The notes under the pieces: model-generated
Databases searched by the model: none
The model's input: only the letters and a program-made list of their open reading frames with translations
What the model was told of the DNA's origin: nothing
Shown here: positions 22,841 through 35,740 of the stretch, piece after piece
Position numbering within the stretch: the stretch's first letter is position 1
How the letters are laid out: each line of letters starts with the position of its first letter
Position numbers and translations under genes: made by a program
Source of the DNA: Phaeosaccion multiseriatum
Lineage: Eukaryota > Ochrophyta, other classes
DNA: 64,000 nucleotides
NCBI GenBank assembly: GCA_965112735.1
Contig: OZ218952.1
Location: forward strand, 5,580,001 to 5,644,000
Reading direction: 5' to 3'

Positions 22841-25800
22841 CAGGACCACCCCCGCGAGGTGTCTCTGGCCACAGTGGAAGACGTGCACGCCGCGGTGTAC
22901 GCCCTCTTGGCCAAGCGGTATGGAGTGGAGAAAAGCACTCGCAACCAATGGCGACGATCCTCCACACAAGAGGGTGATACTGATGCTGCTGCTGCTGCTG
23001 CTGCTGGTGCTGGTGCTGCTGCTGCTGGTGCTGGTGCTGGTGCTGGTAGTGCAGGAGCTAAGGGCAGTGGGAAGGGGCAGCAGGCTCCGGCGGCAGAAGG
23101 GGCGGACGGGGGGGGAGACGTCACTATGGGTGAAGGTGAGTGGGGTAAGGACGGGGGCGGGGCTGGGGAGGCGATATATCTGTGAGTGGGCCTGGGGAGG
23201 GACAGGTAGCTCAGGTCTCTTAGAACGGAGCGTAAGGTCTGGTCTGTCTAGTTGTATGCAGCACCTTCCTTACGGCTTCCTTAACCGCTGCTTCCTTTCC
23301 CGTCTCATGCGCTACATACCACATATCTTCTTGCCCGTCTGCAGCTGGCGAGGGAGGCAGCGCAACACCAGCAGTTGGTGATACAGCAGACGCAGCCGCC
23401 ATGGCAGCCTTCGACGCTCTGGACATCGACCCCGCTGTGGTGGCGCAGCTTGCCTCCGAGCTCAGCCACTTCAAGCACGCCGTCCGGAGCACAGCCAAGA
23501 GGTGAGTTAAGCCACACGCACAACCACACGCACACGCACAGCGACACGCACAACCACACGCACAGCCACAGACACAGACACAGACACAGGCATAGGGGAG
23601 GCAAGAGGGAGGAAGAGCACACGCCAGCCACCGTCATCACACCTCTCTCCTCCCATGCATCCACCTCACGCCCTCTGCGTTCCCCCACCCCTCTCTCCCG
23701 TGCGTCCGTCCGTGCGTGCGTGCGTGCGTATGTGTGTCTATTTGAATGTTTGTGTGTGTGCGTGCGTGCGTATGTATATGTGTCTATTTGAATGTTTGTG
23801 TGTGTGCGTGCGTGCCTCCCTCCTTCAACAGGGCGCTGGAGCTCATTGCGGGTGCCAAGGACGTATCCGTGTCCGAGATCCTGGTACCCTCCAGGGAGAG
23901 CTTCTCTACCGCACTCTTCGCCAAACAGGTGGGTCAGGACACACACGCTCTCTCTCTATGCGTGTTTCTGACCTGAGGTCCTCTTCTCTCTCTCTCTCTC
24001 TGCCTGCATGTGTATGTTTATGTCCTGACACCCTCGTGTCTCTCTCTCTGTCTCTCTCTCTGTCTCTGTGTGTGTGTCTACACTCTCAGCTGCGCACCCT
24101 GCAGGCCAGTCACAAGATTGGCCTGCTCGAGGCCTGTGCATACGGTCTGCTGCTCAAGCCCCCCTCGGGAAAAGCCCCGTCAGGATCGACAGCAGCAGCA
24201 GCACCAGGAGGAGGAGGAGGAGAAGGAGGAGAAGGAGGAGCAGGAGAAGGAGGAGCAGGAGGAGAGGCAGCGCCGCCGAGTGATACCCCCGCGGGCGTGG
24301 ATGTGAAGCCGCCCGCTCCTGCTGCTCCTGCTGCTCCTGCTGCTCCTGCTACTACTGCTACTGCTGGTAGTGGTGGTGGTGATACGCAGGCTCCGGTTCC
24401 AGCTGTGAGTCCAGGCGGTGGGCTGCTGACTGTGACGGGCGAGGTGATCGGGTTGCTGCAGGACGTGCTGGCCCTGACGGAGGCGAGTGAGAACGACCCT
24501 TCCTCGGGTTTCTCTTACTCCTCTTCGTCCTCGTTGAGTTCATCGGCCTCTCCGGCCCTCTATGAAGCCTTGCCCGGGAGTAGATCCCCCCCCAGCCACT
24601 TCTCGTACCCCAGACGGTGAGAGAGGGAGGGAGAGAGGGTGTGGGGGGGCGAGGGGGGGGGGAGGGGGGGAGGAGAGGGACGGAGGGGAGGGGGGGGTAA
24701 AGGGGGAGAAAGAGGGTGGGAGAGAGAGGGAGGGAAGGAGAGAGGGAGGAATAGAGAGGGAGGGAGGAATAGAGGGAGGGAGGAATAGAGGGAGGGAGGA
24801 ATAGAGGGAGGGAGGAATAGAGGGAGGGTGGAAGAGAGAAAGGGGTGGAGAGGGACCTTCGCTTCTGCCTCGTGGCCTTACGCTCTTCCCTCCCTGTACC
24901 CCTGCACGCCTCGTCTCCTCCCCTGCAGGACCTCTATTCGGGACCTGCCCTCGCCGTCGGAGCTGCCCCATCAGGTGAGTGAGTGCTTGAGTGAGTGAGT
25001 GAGTGAGTGAGTGATTGATTGAGTGAGCATGTGAGTGAGTGAGTGAGTATGTGAGTATGTGAGTGAGTGAGTGAGTGAGTGAGTGAGGAAGTGAGTGGGG
25101 GAAGTGGGGGAGAGGTAGAGTGAGTGACTCAAGTTGACTCAAGCGAAGCGAGGGAAGAGAGACCCCTGCTGATGCTATTCACTACCATCCACTGCCATCC
25201 CTTGCCATCCGCTTGCCTCAGGTGCAACTGCGCATCAGCGCCATCCGCTTGATGCACGCCGTCATTGTGTGCAGCCCGGAGGACATGAGCATGCACGGCA
25301 AGCACAAGGTCCGTTGATCAGTACCTGGTGTTAATCAGTACCTGGTGTTAATCAGTACCTGGTGTCAGTCAACCAGTCCGTGTCTGTCAGTCCAGTCAGT
25401 CAGTCAGTGAGTTAGTGAAATCCGTACCTATGCCAGTCAGTCAGTCAGCGATACTCCTCCTCTTGACTCGTGCCACCACCCTTCTCATCCACTGCCATCC
25501 ACTCTACGCTCCCCCCCCCCCCCAGGAGCTTCGCAACCGCTGCATGGCTCTGTTCTTCAAGAGCCTCACAAGCCGCGCTGACCCGGTCGTGGAGGCCGCG
25601 CAGGCAGCGCTAGAGCAGGTGCGGGGTGTCAGGACCGGGCAGGACAGGGCAGGGCAGACGGTGTCAGGACAGTTTGTGTGGGTGCATGGGTCCATAGGGC
25701 AACTTGACAACTGGCAAAGGACAAATGCCAGCTGGCGACCACCTTCACTGTCCGTAAATGTCCAACTCACTCACTCATGACGTCAACCAACACACTACCA

Positions 25801-28800
25801 ACATCTATACGTACACACACAACCGTACGCACACACACGTACATGTACAGGTGATACACGCACCCAAGTCCAAGGAGAAGAACATCCCTAAGGAGCTTCT
25901 CCAGTCCTGCCTGAGGCCGGTGCTCAAGAACATGACCTCTCTGCACAAGCTCAGCCTGCCTCTGCTGCAGGGGCTCTCCAAGCTGCTCTGCCTGCTCTCC
26001 AACTGGTTTAGGTAAGGGGTCGCCAGGGCGGTGCGTTGGTGGGTGGGTGGGTGGCGGGATTTGTTTCAGATATACATTCATCGTGATATGACGGAGCCAT
26101 GCGATGACGAGAAAGTGTGAAATCGTACTATAGTGCAAACGCTTTTTGTTATCCTTCCTGTCTTTTCCTATCTGACCCCACCCCATCCACCCACCCCCAC
26201 TCCTGGTCATACCCTGGCCCGGTGTAGCCTGACGCTGGGGGAGAAACTGTACGAGTATCTCAAGCAGTGGACTGAGCCTGACGTTATTCAGGGCTACGCT
26301 GACCCCAAGGGTTGGCAGACAGGCGAAGGTGAGGGAGTGAGTGAGAGAAGGAGGGAGGGAGGGAGTGAGGGAGTGAGTGAGTGAGTGGGTGAGGTGGGCA
26401 ACTCGTGCCATTGAGTTGTACCTGTATACGAGTTGCTATGCTGTGGGGCAGTCAGGGAACCACCCCCCCCCTCTCCGTTGACTTTTATGTCATTAATTTC
26501 TGCCATCCACTGCCATCCACTTGTTGATGGTGCCTCCCGTGCCTCTCTGTGCCTTCCTCTTGCGTCTGTCTGTGCCTCCTGCCTGCTCTGCTCTCTTCAG
26601 AGCCCGAGGTAGCGGCGGCCATCATGGGTCTCTTCCACCTCCTCCCTCCTTCCCCCACCCCCAAGTTCCTGGGGCCTCTCGTGTCCCTGACCGTCCAGCT
26701 GGAGAGCGTGCTCTTCCGCTACAAAGGGTACTCCAGCCAGCCCACGAGCCCCTTCACAGTGCCGCTGACCCTCTACCTCAATAGATACGCGCAGGCGGCT
26801 GTGGAACACTTCCTCGCCCCTGAGCGCATCAATAACAAGGACCTGGCCAACCTCCTCGTGACCGTGTTGAGGCAGGATGAGCTTGGAGAGCCTCTGAGAA
26901 GGTTGCTCAGCGCCCCCGCCTGCGGTGATATGCTCATGCGCGCATGCTTTCAGGTGAGGAAGGGGTGAATTGAGTCTAGGATACTACTTGCGCGAACCTC
27001 TCTCTCTCTCTCTCTCTCTGTTTGTTTTTACTTCCCTCTCTGTGTACGTCACTCTCTCTCTGTGCGCTGCGCTTACCCTGACGGCACGTGTGTGTCCTTT
27101 GTCTCTCTCTCTCTCTCTCTCTCTCTCGCGATGTCTCATACCTCTCGACGTCCCTCTCCACATGTCTGTCCTATGCTCTACTCTACGCTCTACTCTGCGC
27201 TCTACCCTGTGATCTGCTCTACGCGCTCTACGTGTGCCTGCAGGAGGTCCTGGACGGTGCCGCCTCTGCCGTAGACCCCGTGTCTGCCAATGCCCTCCTC
27301 GTGGCCAGAGGGCAGAGCAGGGCCGCTATGGACAACCTTCGTAAGGTGAGGGCAGACGTGGAGGCCCAGGCTGGGGCCCTCAACGGGCTCCTGGCACAGA
27401 AGCAGCAGTTGGTGGTACAGCATCAGGAGCAGGTCCTTCAGGCGGCGACAGCGGTGCAGCACGCCAAGGGAGTCGTGGCGGCGGCGCAGCAGTTGGTGGT
27501 ACAACAGTCTACAGATACAGCAGCGGCAGGGGCTGGAGCAGGGACAGCGGCAGGGGGAGCAGCTGGTGATGCAGCAACGGGTGATGCAGCAGCGGTGGCA
27601 GGGGCTGCCGCTGCTGATGCAGCAGGGACAGGGGTAGCAGTTGGTGAGAGTGCAACGGGTGTAACAGATGCTGCTGCCGTGCCAGGTGCTGCTCCTGCTG
27701 CTCCTGCTGCTCCTGCTGCTCCTGCGGCTCCTGTGGGTGGTGTGGAAAGCGCGCTCCAGCAGCAACAAGTGGCGGAGGGACAGCAGCAGCAGTTGGCGGT
27801 TCGGCACCAGCAGGAGGTGCAGACTCTGTCCACCGCTGTGGAGGAGGCGAGAAGCAGACTCACCGCACTGCAGGCGGCACTGCAGACCGCGGAGGAGAGC
27901 GCGAGGGTAAGTGTGTAGATTGAGGCGTATGTGGGCGTGTGTGGGTGGGTCGGGGCGTGGGTGGGTACCAGCTCCTCGTCTTGGTCGATTGGTCGATGGT
28001 CGTTACGTCCGTTTCATGTGTATGTGTTTCCTTCACTCAACTTGAAACGTCTTTGTCCTAACGTGCGTTCTTGGGGTGCCTTTGCCTGACTTCTCTTCCC
28101 CATCCCTCCGTACGATGGCGCAAATGCACTGTACACAACACACACCCCCACACACACTCACACACTCACACAAACACACAATACACACGTACACATACAC
28201 GTCGACACACACAACGCAACTGCTGTGAAATTCGTCACCACGTGCACTGTGAATCACCAACAGCTGCAGCGCACGAAGCTGCCCGAGGTGCTGGCCCAGA
28301 CCAACAGCAGCCACCACCACCTCGCAGGCATAGCAGACGGGCACGACGGAGCCCCGTCTCCCTCCGCCACCCCCGCAAGCATTGACCCCATGGTCATGGA
28401 GAGGCAGTTCCAAGGGCTACGCATCGTGTATACGCTGTCTGTCCATCAGGGGCCGGACTACATGAGGGAGAACAGGGGTGCGGCGGAGATGGTGCGGTTG
28501 CTGTGGCGGACCATTTGCAGGCAGCACCAGCAGCATCAGGTCTTTCTGATGCGGCAGCAGCGGCTCCGACAGCAGCAGCAACACGCGCTCCACATGCAGC
28601 AAAGGCAACAGGGGATGGCACCAGACGCCATCGCCATGGCCAACGCCAATGTGGCCTCTGCCAATGCAAATGTGGCCGCTTCCAATGCGCAGCGCAGCCC
28701 CTACGAGAGGCACAGTGAGCAGAAAGCGCTGAGGGCCCAGCACGAAGCCAAGCTCATCATCAAGTGTATGATGCAGGTATGTATCGTGGGCAAAGGGGTA

Positions 28801-30327
28801 TGCGAGTACATGGGCCATGGGTATAGTTCTTGGTGTCAGTTAAGTAGTCCTTCCTGCTGGTGCTTCTTGGTGTCAAGTCCGTGCCTTGCCGCGTCCGTGC
28901 GTGCGTGCGTGCGTGCGTGCGTTTATTCATCATCCCTCCGCCCACCCGCGAAACGCACCTCCGCCTCCACCCCCCGCCCTCTGCCACCATCTGCCCTCCC
29001 TCAGTACTTCCGCGCCTTTCCTTCGGAAGTGACAGCGCTGTTCGACATGCTGCACGTCTTCCTGCTGAAGGACCAACACGTGGACTTTACGCTCCTGAAG
29101 GAATTCTACAGATACGAGGTGAGAGAGGCGGTAGTGAGCCGAGCAAGGCAGGCAAAGGTTTAGCTCTGAACAGGGCGATACTGAGGCAAGGATACTGAGG
29201 CAAGCAAGGCAAGGCAAGGCAAGGCCAAGCGCAAAGCAAGGCTTAGCAAAGAATCTATGCCAAGCTATCAAGAGAGCAAGGGAGGGCATCTCTCTGCCGG
29301 GGTGTCTAGTCCTACATACAGTACAGCAGTCGCCAGTGTCGATCATTTCTCTTTCTCCCCCTCTCTCTTCTCTCCCTGTCTCTCTCCAAAATGCGGTTAG
29401 TGTCTCTCCCTGCCTCTCTCCAAAATGCGGTTCATTGACATGTGTATCTATGCTCCCATCGCACTAGGTACCTCTCCTGACCAACAACGAGCAGAAGAGC
29501 CGTATCTTCAGCCTCGCACTGGCTCTCCTCCTCGACCGCCGTTACAACGAGGACCTCAAGATTCTCTCTCTACGCCTGTTGGTCATCCCTATGCTGGCGA
29601 CGACCTTTGAAGACCCCGGCTGCCAGAGAGCGCAGGTCATCGACGCCAACTTACTGCAGAGCTTCATCACTTCGGCCCTCGGCTCTGCCCCCGCCACACC
29701 ATCCTCTGCCTCCCACCCCTCCTCTTCTGCTCATTCAGGCATGGGCGGCACCCCGTCCTCCACTTCTGGTGCTGTGGGTAGTGTGGGTGTTGCTTCACCT
29801 CAAGGGGGGATGGTGAATGGGGTATACACCCCTGGAGCAGTGGGAGTAGCTGCTCCTCTCGCTGGACAACAGGCAGGGGCTGCTGTGGTCGCAGGAGGAG
29901 GAGGAGGAGGAGGAGGAGGAGGGGTGGGGGTGGGGCAGGAGGGGGAGCTGACCTTGTCGGAGGCCCTTCGCATCGAGCTGCTGCAGCTTGCAGCTCTGCT
30001 CATTGAGTTTCTCAGCAGAGAGCTCGTGGAGCATCGCAAGGTGAGTGAGTTGGTGATTCGGAGGGAGGGAGGGAGGGGAGGGATGGAGGGCCAGGGAGGA
30101 GGGAGGGAGGGAGGGGAGGGATGGAGGGGGAGGGGCAGCAGCGAGCAACGTCTTGTGAGCATGGGGGGCTCTATTGACCCTCACTCTGACCCCGATCCCT
30201 CACCTTCACCCTCACTCTGACCCCTGACTCTCATCCTAACCCAGACCCTTACCCTCACCTGACCTGGACCTTTTCTCGCTCGCCCCCTCGCCCTCCCTCT
30301 CTCTCCCGCTTCTCTCTCCCTCTCCCG

Positions 30328-30361
<34 letters not shown>

Positions 30362-31761
30362 CTTCCTTGGTTTTCTCTCTTTTATTCTCTCTTCCTCGAC
30401 AGGAGCTCATCAAGTTTGCTTGGAACCACCTCAAGGTGGAGGACGGCACTTCGAAGCACTGGGCCTACGTCAACGTGTGTCAATTCATCAGCGTGTACGA
30501 CACCCCCCCCAAGATCATCTTGCAGGCGAGTCACAACTGGCGAGGGAGGGGAGGAGAGTGAAGTGGTGGGGAAGGGGAAGGGGAAGGGGAGAGGAAAGGA
30601 GGGGACGGGACGGGACGGAAGGGGAGGGGAAGGTAGGGGGAGAGAGTGGGTTGTGATAGGGTAGTGCTGGGTAGGGATTGTGCTTCACCGTAATACCGTG
30701 TGTGTATTTATACCGTGCCGGTCTTTGTTCGCATCAATCGTCCAGCGCCTGCTTCGCTCACACCATACCCCTTCTTTGTGTGTGTCTTTCCTCCTCTCTC
30801 TCTCTCTCTGTGTGTCCCTCTCTCTCGTTTGTCCCCCCTCCCCCTCCGTATCACCAACAGGTGTACGTGGCCCTGCTGCGCACGTACCAAACAGAGGTCA
30901 AGCACCTTGTCCGCACGGCGCTCGACATCATCGTGCCCGCCCTCCCTCGCCGCCTTGCCCTCAATGACTTCATCAAGGCCATCAAGTGGACGAAGAAGAT
31001 CATGTATGAGGAGGGCCACCACCTGCCGCAGGTAAAATCTTGGGTTGAGCCAATTGTGATACCAGCTATGTCTATCTACCTTTCTTGTCTACTTGTGTAT
31101 CCGTTGTGTCTGTTGTGTGTCCGTCTGTCTAGTTGAGCCAGTTGTGATGTGAGCTGCCCTTAACACTGTCTGTCTATGCGTCTGTGTGTCTGGTGTGTAT
31201 GGTGTGTCTGTGAGTCTTTCTCTGTCTGTTTATCCCTATCCCTCTGTCTGTCTATCTATCTGTCTGTCTCCCTTGAGCTTCGAACTGTCTGTAGCCCGTT
31301 TGCCTTGCGCAGCGTGTGGCGTTTGGTTGAGCGTGCGTTTCCGTTCCGTCAATGTATTTCGCTCTGCACCTAAGCTCCCTCTGTCCCCCCCCCCCCCCCC
31401 CCGGCCTGCTGCTCTGTGTCCTCTCTCTCTCTCCCTCTCTCTCACTCTCTCTCTCTCTCGCACACACACACATACAGCTGATCCACATGTGGCAGTTGGT
31501 GGTACGACACCCCGTACTGTTTTACGGCTACCGCAGCCAATTCATCCCCCAAATGGTCAACTCACTCAACCGCCTCGGCCTTCCGCCCAACTGCCCGGTG
31601 GAGAACCGCCAACTCGCCATTGGGCTAGCAGATGTAATGGTGTCGTGGGAGATACATCGCCAGCAGCGCACGGCCTTCGCGCAAGAGACCGCGGCCAAGG
31701 CCCGTATGACTGCGGCTGCCACAGCTGCTAGTGCTGGTGCATCTACCGTACCACCAACTGG

Positions 31762-31799
<38 letters not shown>

Positions 31800-34700
31800 T
31801 GGCTCCAGCTGCTGGCAGTGCCGCCTCGCCTGCCGTGGGCGACAAGAGAGGTGCCCCAGAGGACGGCAGTCACACGGGCACGGACTCCAACAAGACGGCC
31901 AAGCTGGGGGCGGCCTCCTCTCCGGCGGCGGCTGCTGCTACTTCAGCAGGCAGTAGCCCCCCTGGGACAGGCGGTGTCCCCCCTGGGACGACGCAGCAGC
32001 CCCCACCCGGGGTGGGCCCTGGGGCTGTACCCCTGCCTGGCACCCCTGCTGCCGCTGCCCCTGCCCCTATGACTGGAGCCCCTGCCCCCGCCGCTGCCCC
32101 TGCTCCTGCGGTGCCTGCTGCAGCTCCAGCCTCATCCGCAGCCCCGCCAACTGTGAGGCACACGTCAGGCGAGGACGACTTTGTGCTGTCTCCCACTATG
32201 GTGGAGATGGTCAGCAACTTCCTTATGCGATTGAGTCTCCTCGCCGCCAGCAGCAAGGACGCGGCAGTCAGCAGGTCAGTTCAAGAGGGAGAGAGGAAGG
32301 AAGGAAGGAAGGAAGGGGAGGGAGGGAGGGAGGGAGGGAGAGAGAGACAGGGGGGGGGGGGGGAGGGAGGGAAAGGGGTCACGGGAACGAACCGAAGGGA
32401 CCAAAGGGCTTTTGGCTGTGCTTCTGTTGTGTTGTGCTTGTTCTCTTCCTCCACCACCCCCCCCAACACCACACTCACCCTCTCGTCCTCCCCCCGCCTT
32501 AGAATGTCGGCTCAGTGTGTGGAGCTCCTCCGCCGCTGCCTTGAGCTGTGGCCTTCCGCAGCTTTGAAGAGCGTATACTTTGACAAGCACGTGTCTGGAG
32601 CCATTGAAACCGCCAAGCAAGAAGCTGCCAAGGAGATGCACCAGGCCCAGGCTGGGGGGGCAGGGGCCAGGGGAGGAGGGAGCGAAGGCTACACCACGAC
32701 TACTGTGGCTCCTCACTTGCCCCTTGCCCTGCTCGAGACCACTGTAGATGTGCTCAACGCCTCCCTCGGACCTCACTCCAAGGCCTCTGCTGCTGCTGCC
32801 GCCGCCGCTGCCGCCAAGGCTACTGCCGAGGCGACTTCCCAGGCCACTGCCACTACCGCTGGTGCTGCTTCGGCGCCCGGGGGAGGGGGTGGGAATGAAA
32901 CGTTGTCCTCGACCTTCGCGTCCTCGTCCTTCTCGGCGTCGCCATTTGACCTGTCGAAGCGCGTGTTGGAGCAGCCCGTGGCGCCCTCCCTTGCCCCCCG
33001 ACCACCGAACAATCTGTTCAAGGAGCTTGTACCAAAGCTTCCGCAGCTCATTGCTCTTTGGTTCGCGGTGGAGGGTGGGGGCAAGAACGGTCTGTCGGTG
33101 AAGTTGTACGCCCTAGTGGCTCGGTTGGCTGAGCTGTACCCGCCTCAGGCGCCTCCGGATTCGTTCAGAGAGTGCGCTTTTTGGGACAAGCTCAGCCACG
33201 CGATGCAGCTACGCATTCAACAAGCTGCGCAAGACAAGGGCGGCTTAGCAGGAGGGGGCGGCTCAGCCTCAGCCTCTGCCTCCTCCTCCTCCTCGAAGCA
33301 GGGGCAGGGAGTGCAGGGGGTAAAGGCGGGGCAGAGGGACAGGGACAGAGAAGCCAACGACGTGAGCGCGTGCGTGGCGCAGCACACAGTGGCAATGGTG
33401 ACGGCGGTGACGGATGTGTGGCCGGCCTTCGCGGAGCAGCACGCAGTGGGCCTGGTGAAGCTCAGCAGGAAGCTCACCACAGACCATGTGGCGGTGCGTG
33501 GGGAGAGGGGCGTGGGTATGTGTGCAGTAGTGTAGAGAGGAACGACTTCTTTTGTGTCTGCCCATATCCCTGACTGACTGACTCACTGACTGACTGACTG
33601 ACTGACTGACTGACTGACTGACTGGCTTGTGGGCGCGGAAGCCGGACCTTTGCGCTGTGACTGCAGAGCTGTGGCTGTGGCTGTATGCCCAACTGCTGTG
33701 ACTGTGACTGGGATTAGAGCTGTGGCTGTGGCGTAGGCTTCCCTCCAGAGGGCCTCGTCTCTACACGCGCCACTGTTGCTTTACTGACCCCCTGCCCATA
33801 TGCCTGTCCATGTGCCTCCCTCTACAGCAAGCCATCCAGACGCGCACTGCGCACGGCGGGCATGTGCCTCAGGGGCTTGGAGAGACCATTGCCAACCTCG
33901 TCATGGGGCCCAGGGTGAGGGAGAGTGGGGGGCCTGACACCCAGTACTACCACGGCCTGACACCTGACACCTGCTACTGCCACTCCTTGATACCTGTAAC
34001 ACTCCAAACACACCTGAGACACACACCTGACACACGTGACGCACATGACACACCTGTACTGCCGCCACCTGCTACTACCTGCTACTGCCTGACACCTGAT
34101 AATTCCCCAGCGCCCAGCGCCTAATCCATACTGCCACTGCCTGCCACCTACTCACTGCCATCCCCTGCCATCCCCTACCATCCATCCATCCATCCATCCC
34201 CTGCCATCCCACCCCATCCCATCCCCGATCAGGTGCTGCCCACCCCCACCATGGGAGTGCTCCACTCTGCCCTGTCCCCTGACTCGTACGACCCCTCTGC
34301 CGATGCGGTTTCGCCCTCCATGAGCACTCTCGTCATGACCGTGCAGCTCCTGGGCAGGTGGGTGTAGTATGTCAATGGGTGGGTGGGTGAGTGGGCTTTG
34401 GGAGGAGGGGAGGGGAAGATGGTTATGAACTCCATCCCTGGTCGGTCTCTGGCGGACCGTCATTCACTGCCATCGTTCACTCACTGCCTTTGGACGGCCC
34501 CTCTACTGCCTTCTGATTCACTCACTTGCCTTGTGATTCACAACTGGCTTAGGGTGACCGCGGGCGGCAAGCTGCCTGATGTGCGAAAATCCTTCAACAC
34601 CGTCGTCAGCGTGTGTTTGGAGAAGAGCGACAGGTGAGTGCGAGAGAGGGAGGGAGTGTGAGGAGTGGATAAGAGGGAGTGTGGCTCCCCTCCTTCCATG

Positions 34701-35709
34701 GTCCGAGGAAGCGGATGGTCTCTGATGTGGCACATGGTCCCAGCAAAACTGAAACTGACAAACCCCTCTCCCCCTTCTCCCTCCCCCGCCCCCTCCCCCC
34801 CAGCGTGCTCCTCCTGACCACCATCATCGGCTTCATGTACGACTGGCTCGTCAACCCCAAGTCCGTGCTGAGCGCCAAGGAGAAGGCCATTCTCCTCACC
34901 AAGGTGTCCAACTTCGATCGGTTGCCCGAGGTGAGTAGGGTGCATTATGCAGAGGCGTATGGATATGTGTGTGGGTGTGTGGGTGTGGTTGTACTTCCCT
35001 TCCCTTCCCTCCCTCCCTCCCTCCCTCCCTCCCTCCCTCTCAATTCACCTCTTCATCCCCTCCCTCCCTCCCCATACGCCTCCAACCCCTCCCCCCCCCC
35101 CCCCTGTGAACCCACCAAATGATGAACAACCAACAGGCCAAGGCGGAGTACCTCACCTCCCAGTACCTCATGCTTGTGCAGCGACTCGCGCTGGTGCGGC
35201 CCCAAGACCCCGTGGGCTTGCAGTGGGTCACCCCGCACGAAACCGTCTTTGTCATGATTGCCCTCATGTCCTCTGACGAAACCAAGCGTGCGGTGAGTTC
35301 GCCCTTGTCGTTCTTGGTCCGTCTTGCTACCTTACTTCGCTGCTCTGCTGCACAAGTTGCTTTGTGTGGGGTCCTTCACGCCTCCCCTCTCTCCCTCCCC
35401 TCCCGTTCTCGTCTTGTGCCCGCCCTTCTTACCCTCCTCCCTCCCTTCCTCTTCTTTTTCTTCTCCACCCCCCCCCTCCTCCTCCTCCTCCTCCTCCTCC
35501 TCCTCCTCCTCCTCCTCCTGCAGGCCTTCTTCCCTCGCTTCCTCGCCAACAGCGGCACGAACCCCTCCCCTGCCGCTCGGCTGCAACACGCCTTCCGTCA
35601 AGACTGGTCCCTCCTGTCTCAGCGCTTCTGGCCAGTGCTCGTGGTGGAGGAGCTTATGAGCTGTATCGATGCCGGCAATGGGCACCGAATACACATTAAG
35701 GAGGGGCCT

Positions 35710-35740
<31 letters not shown>

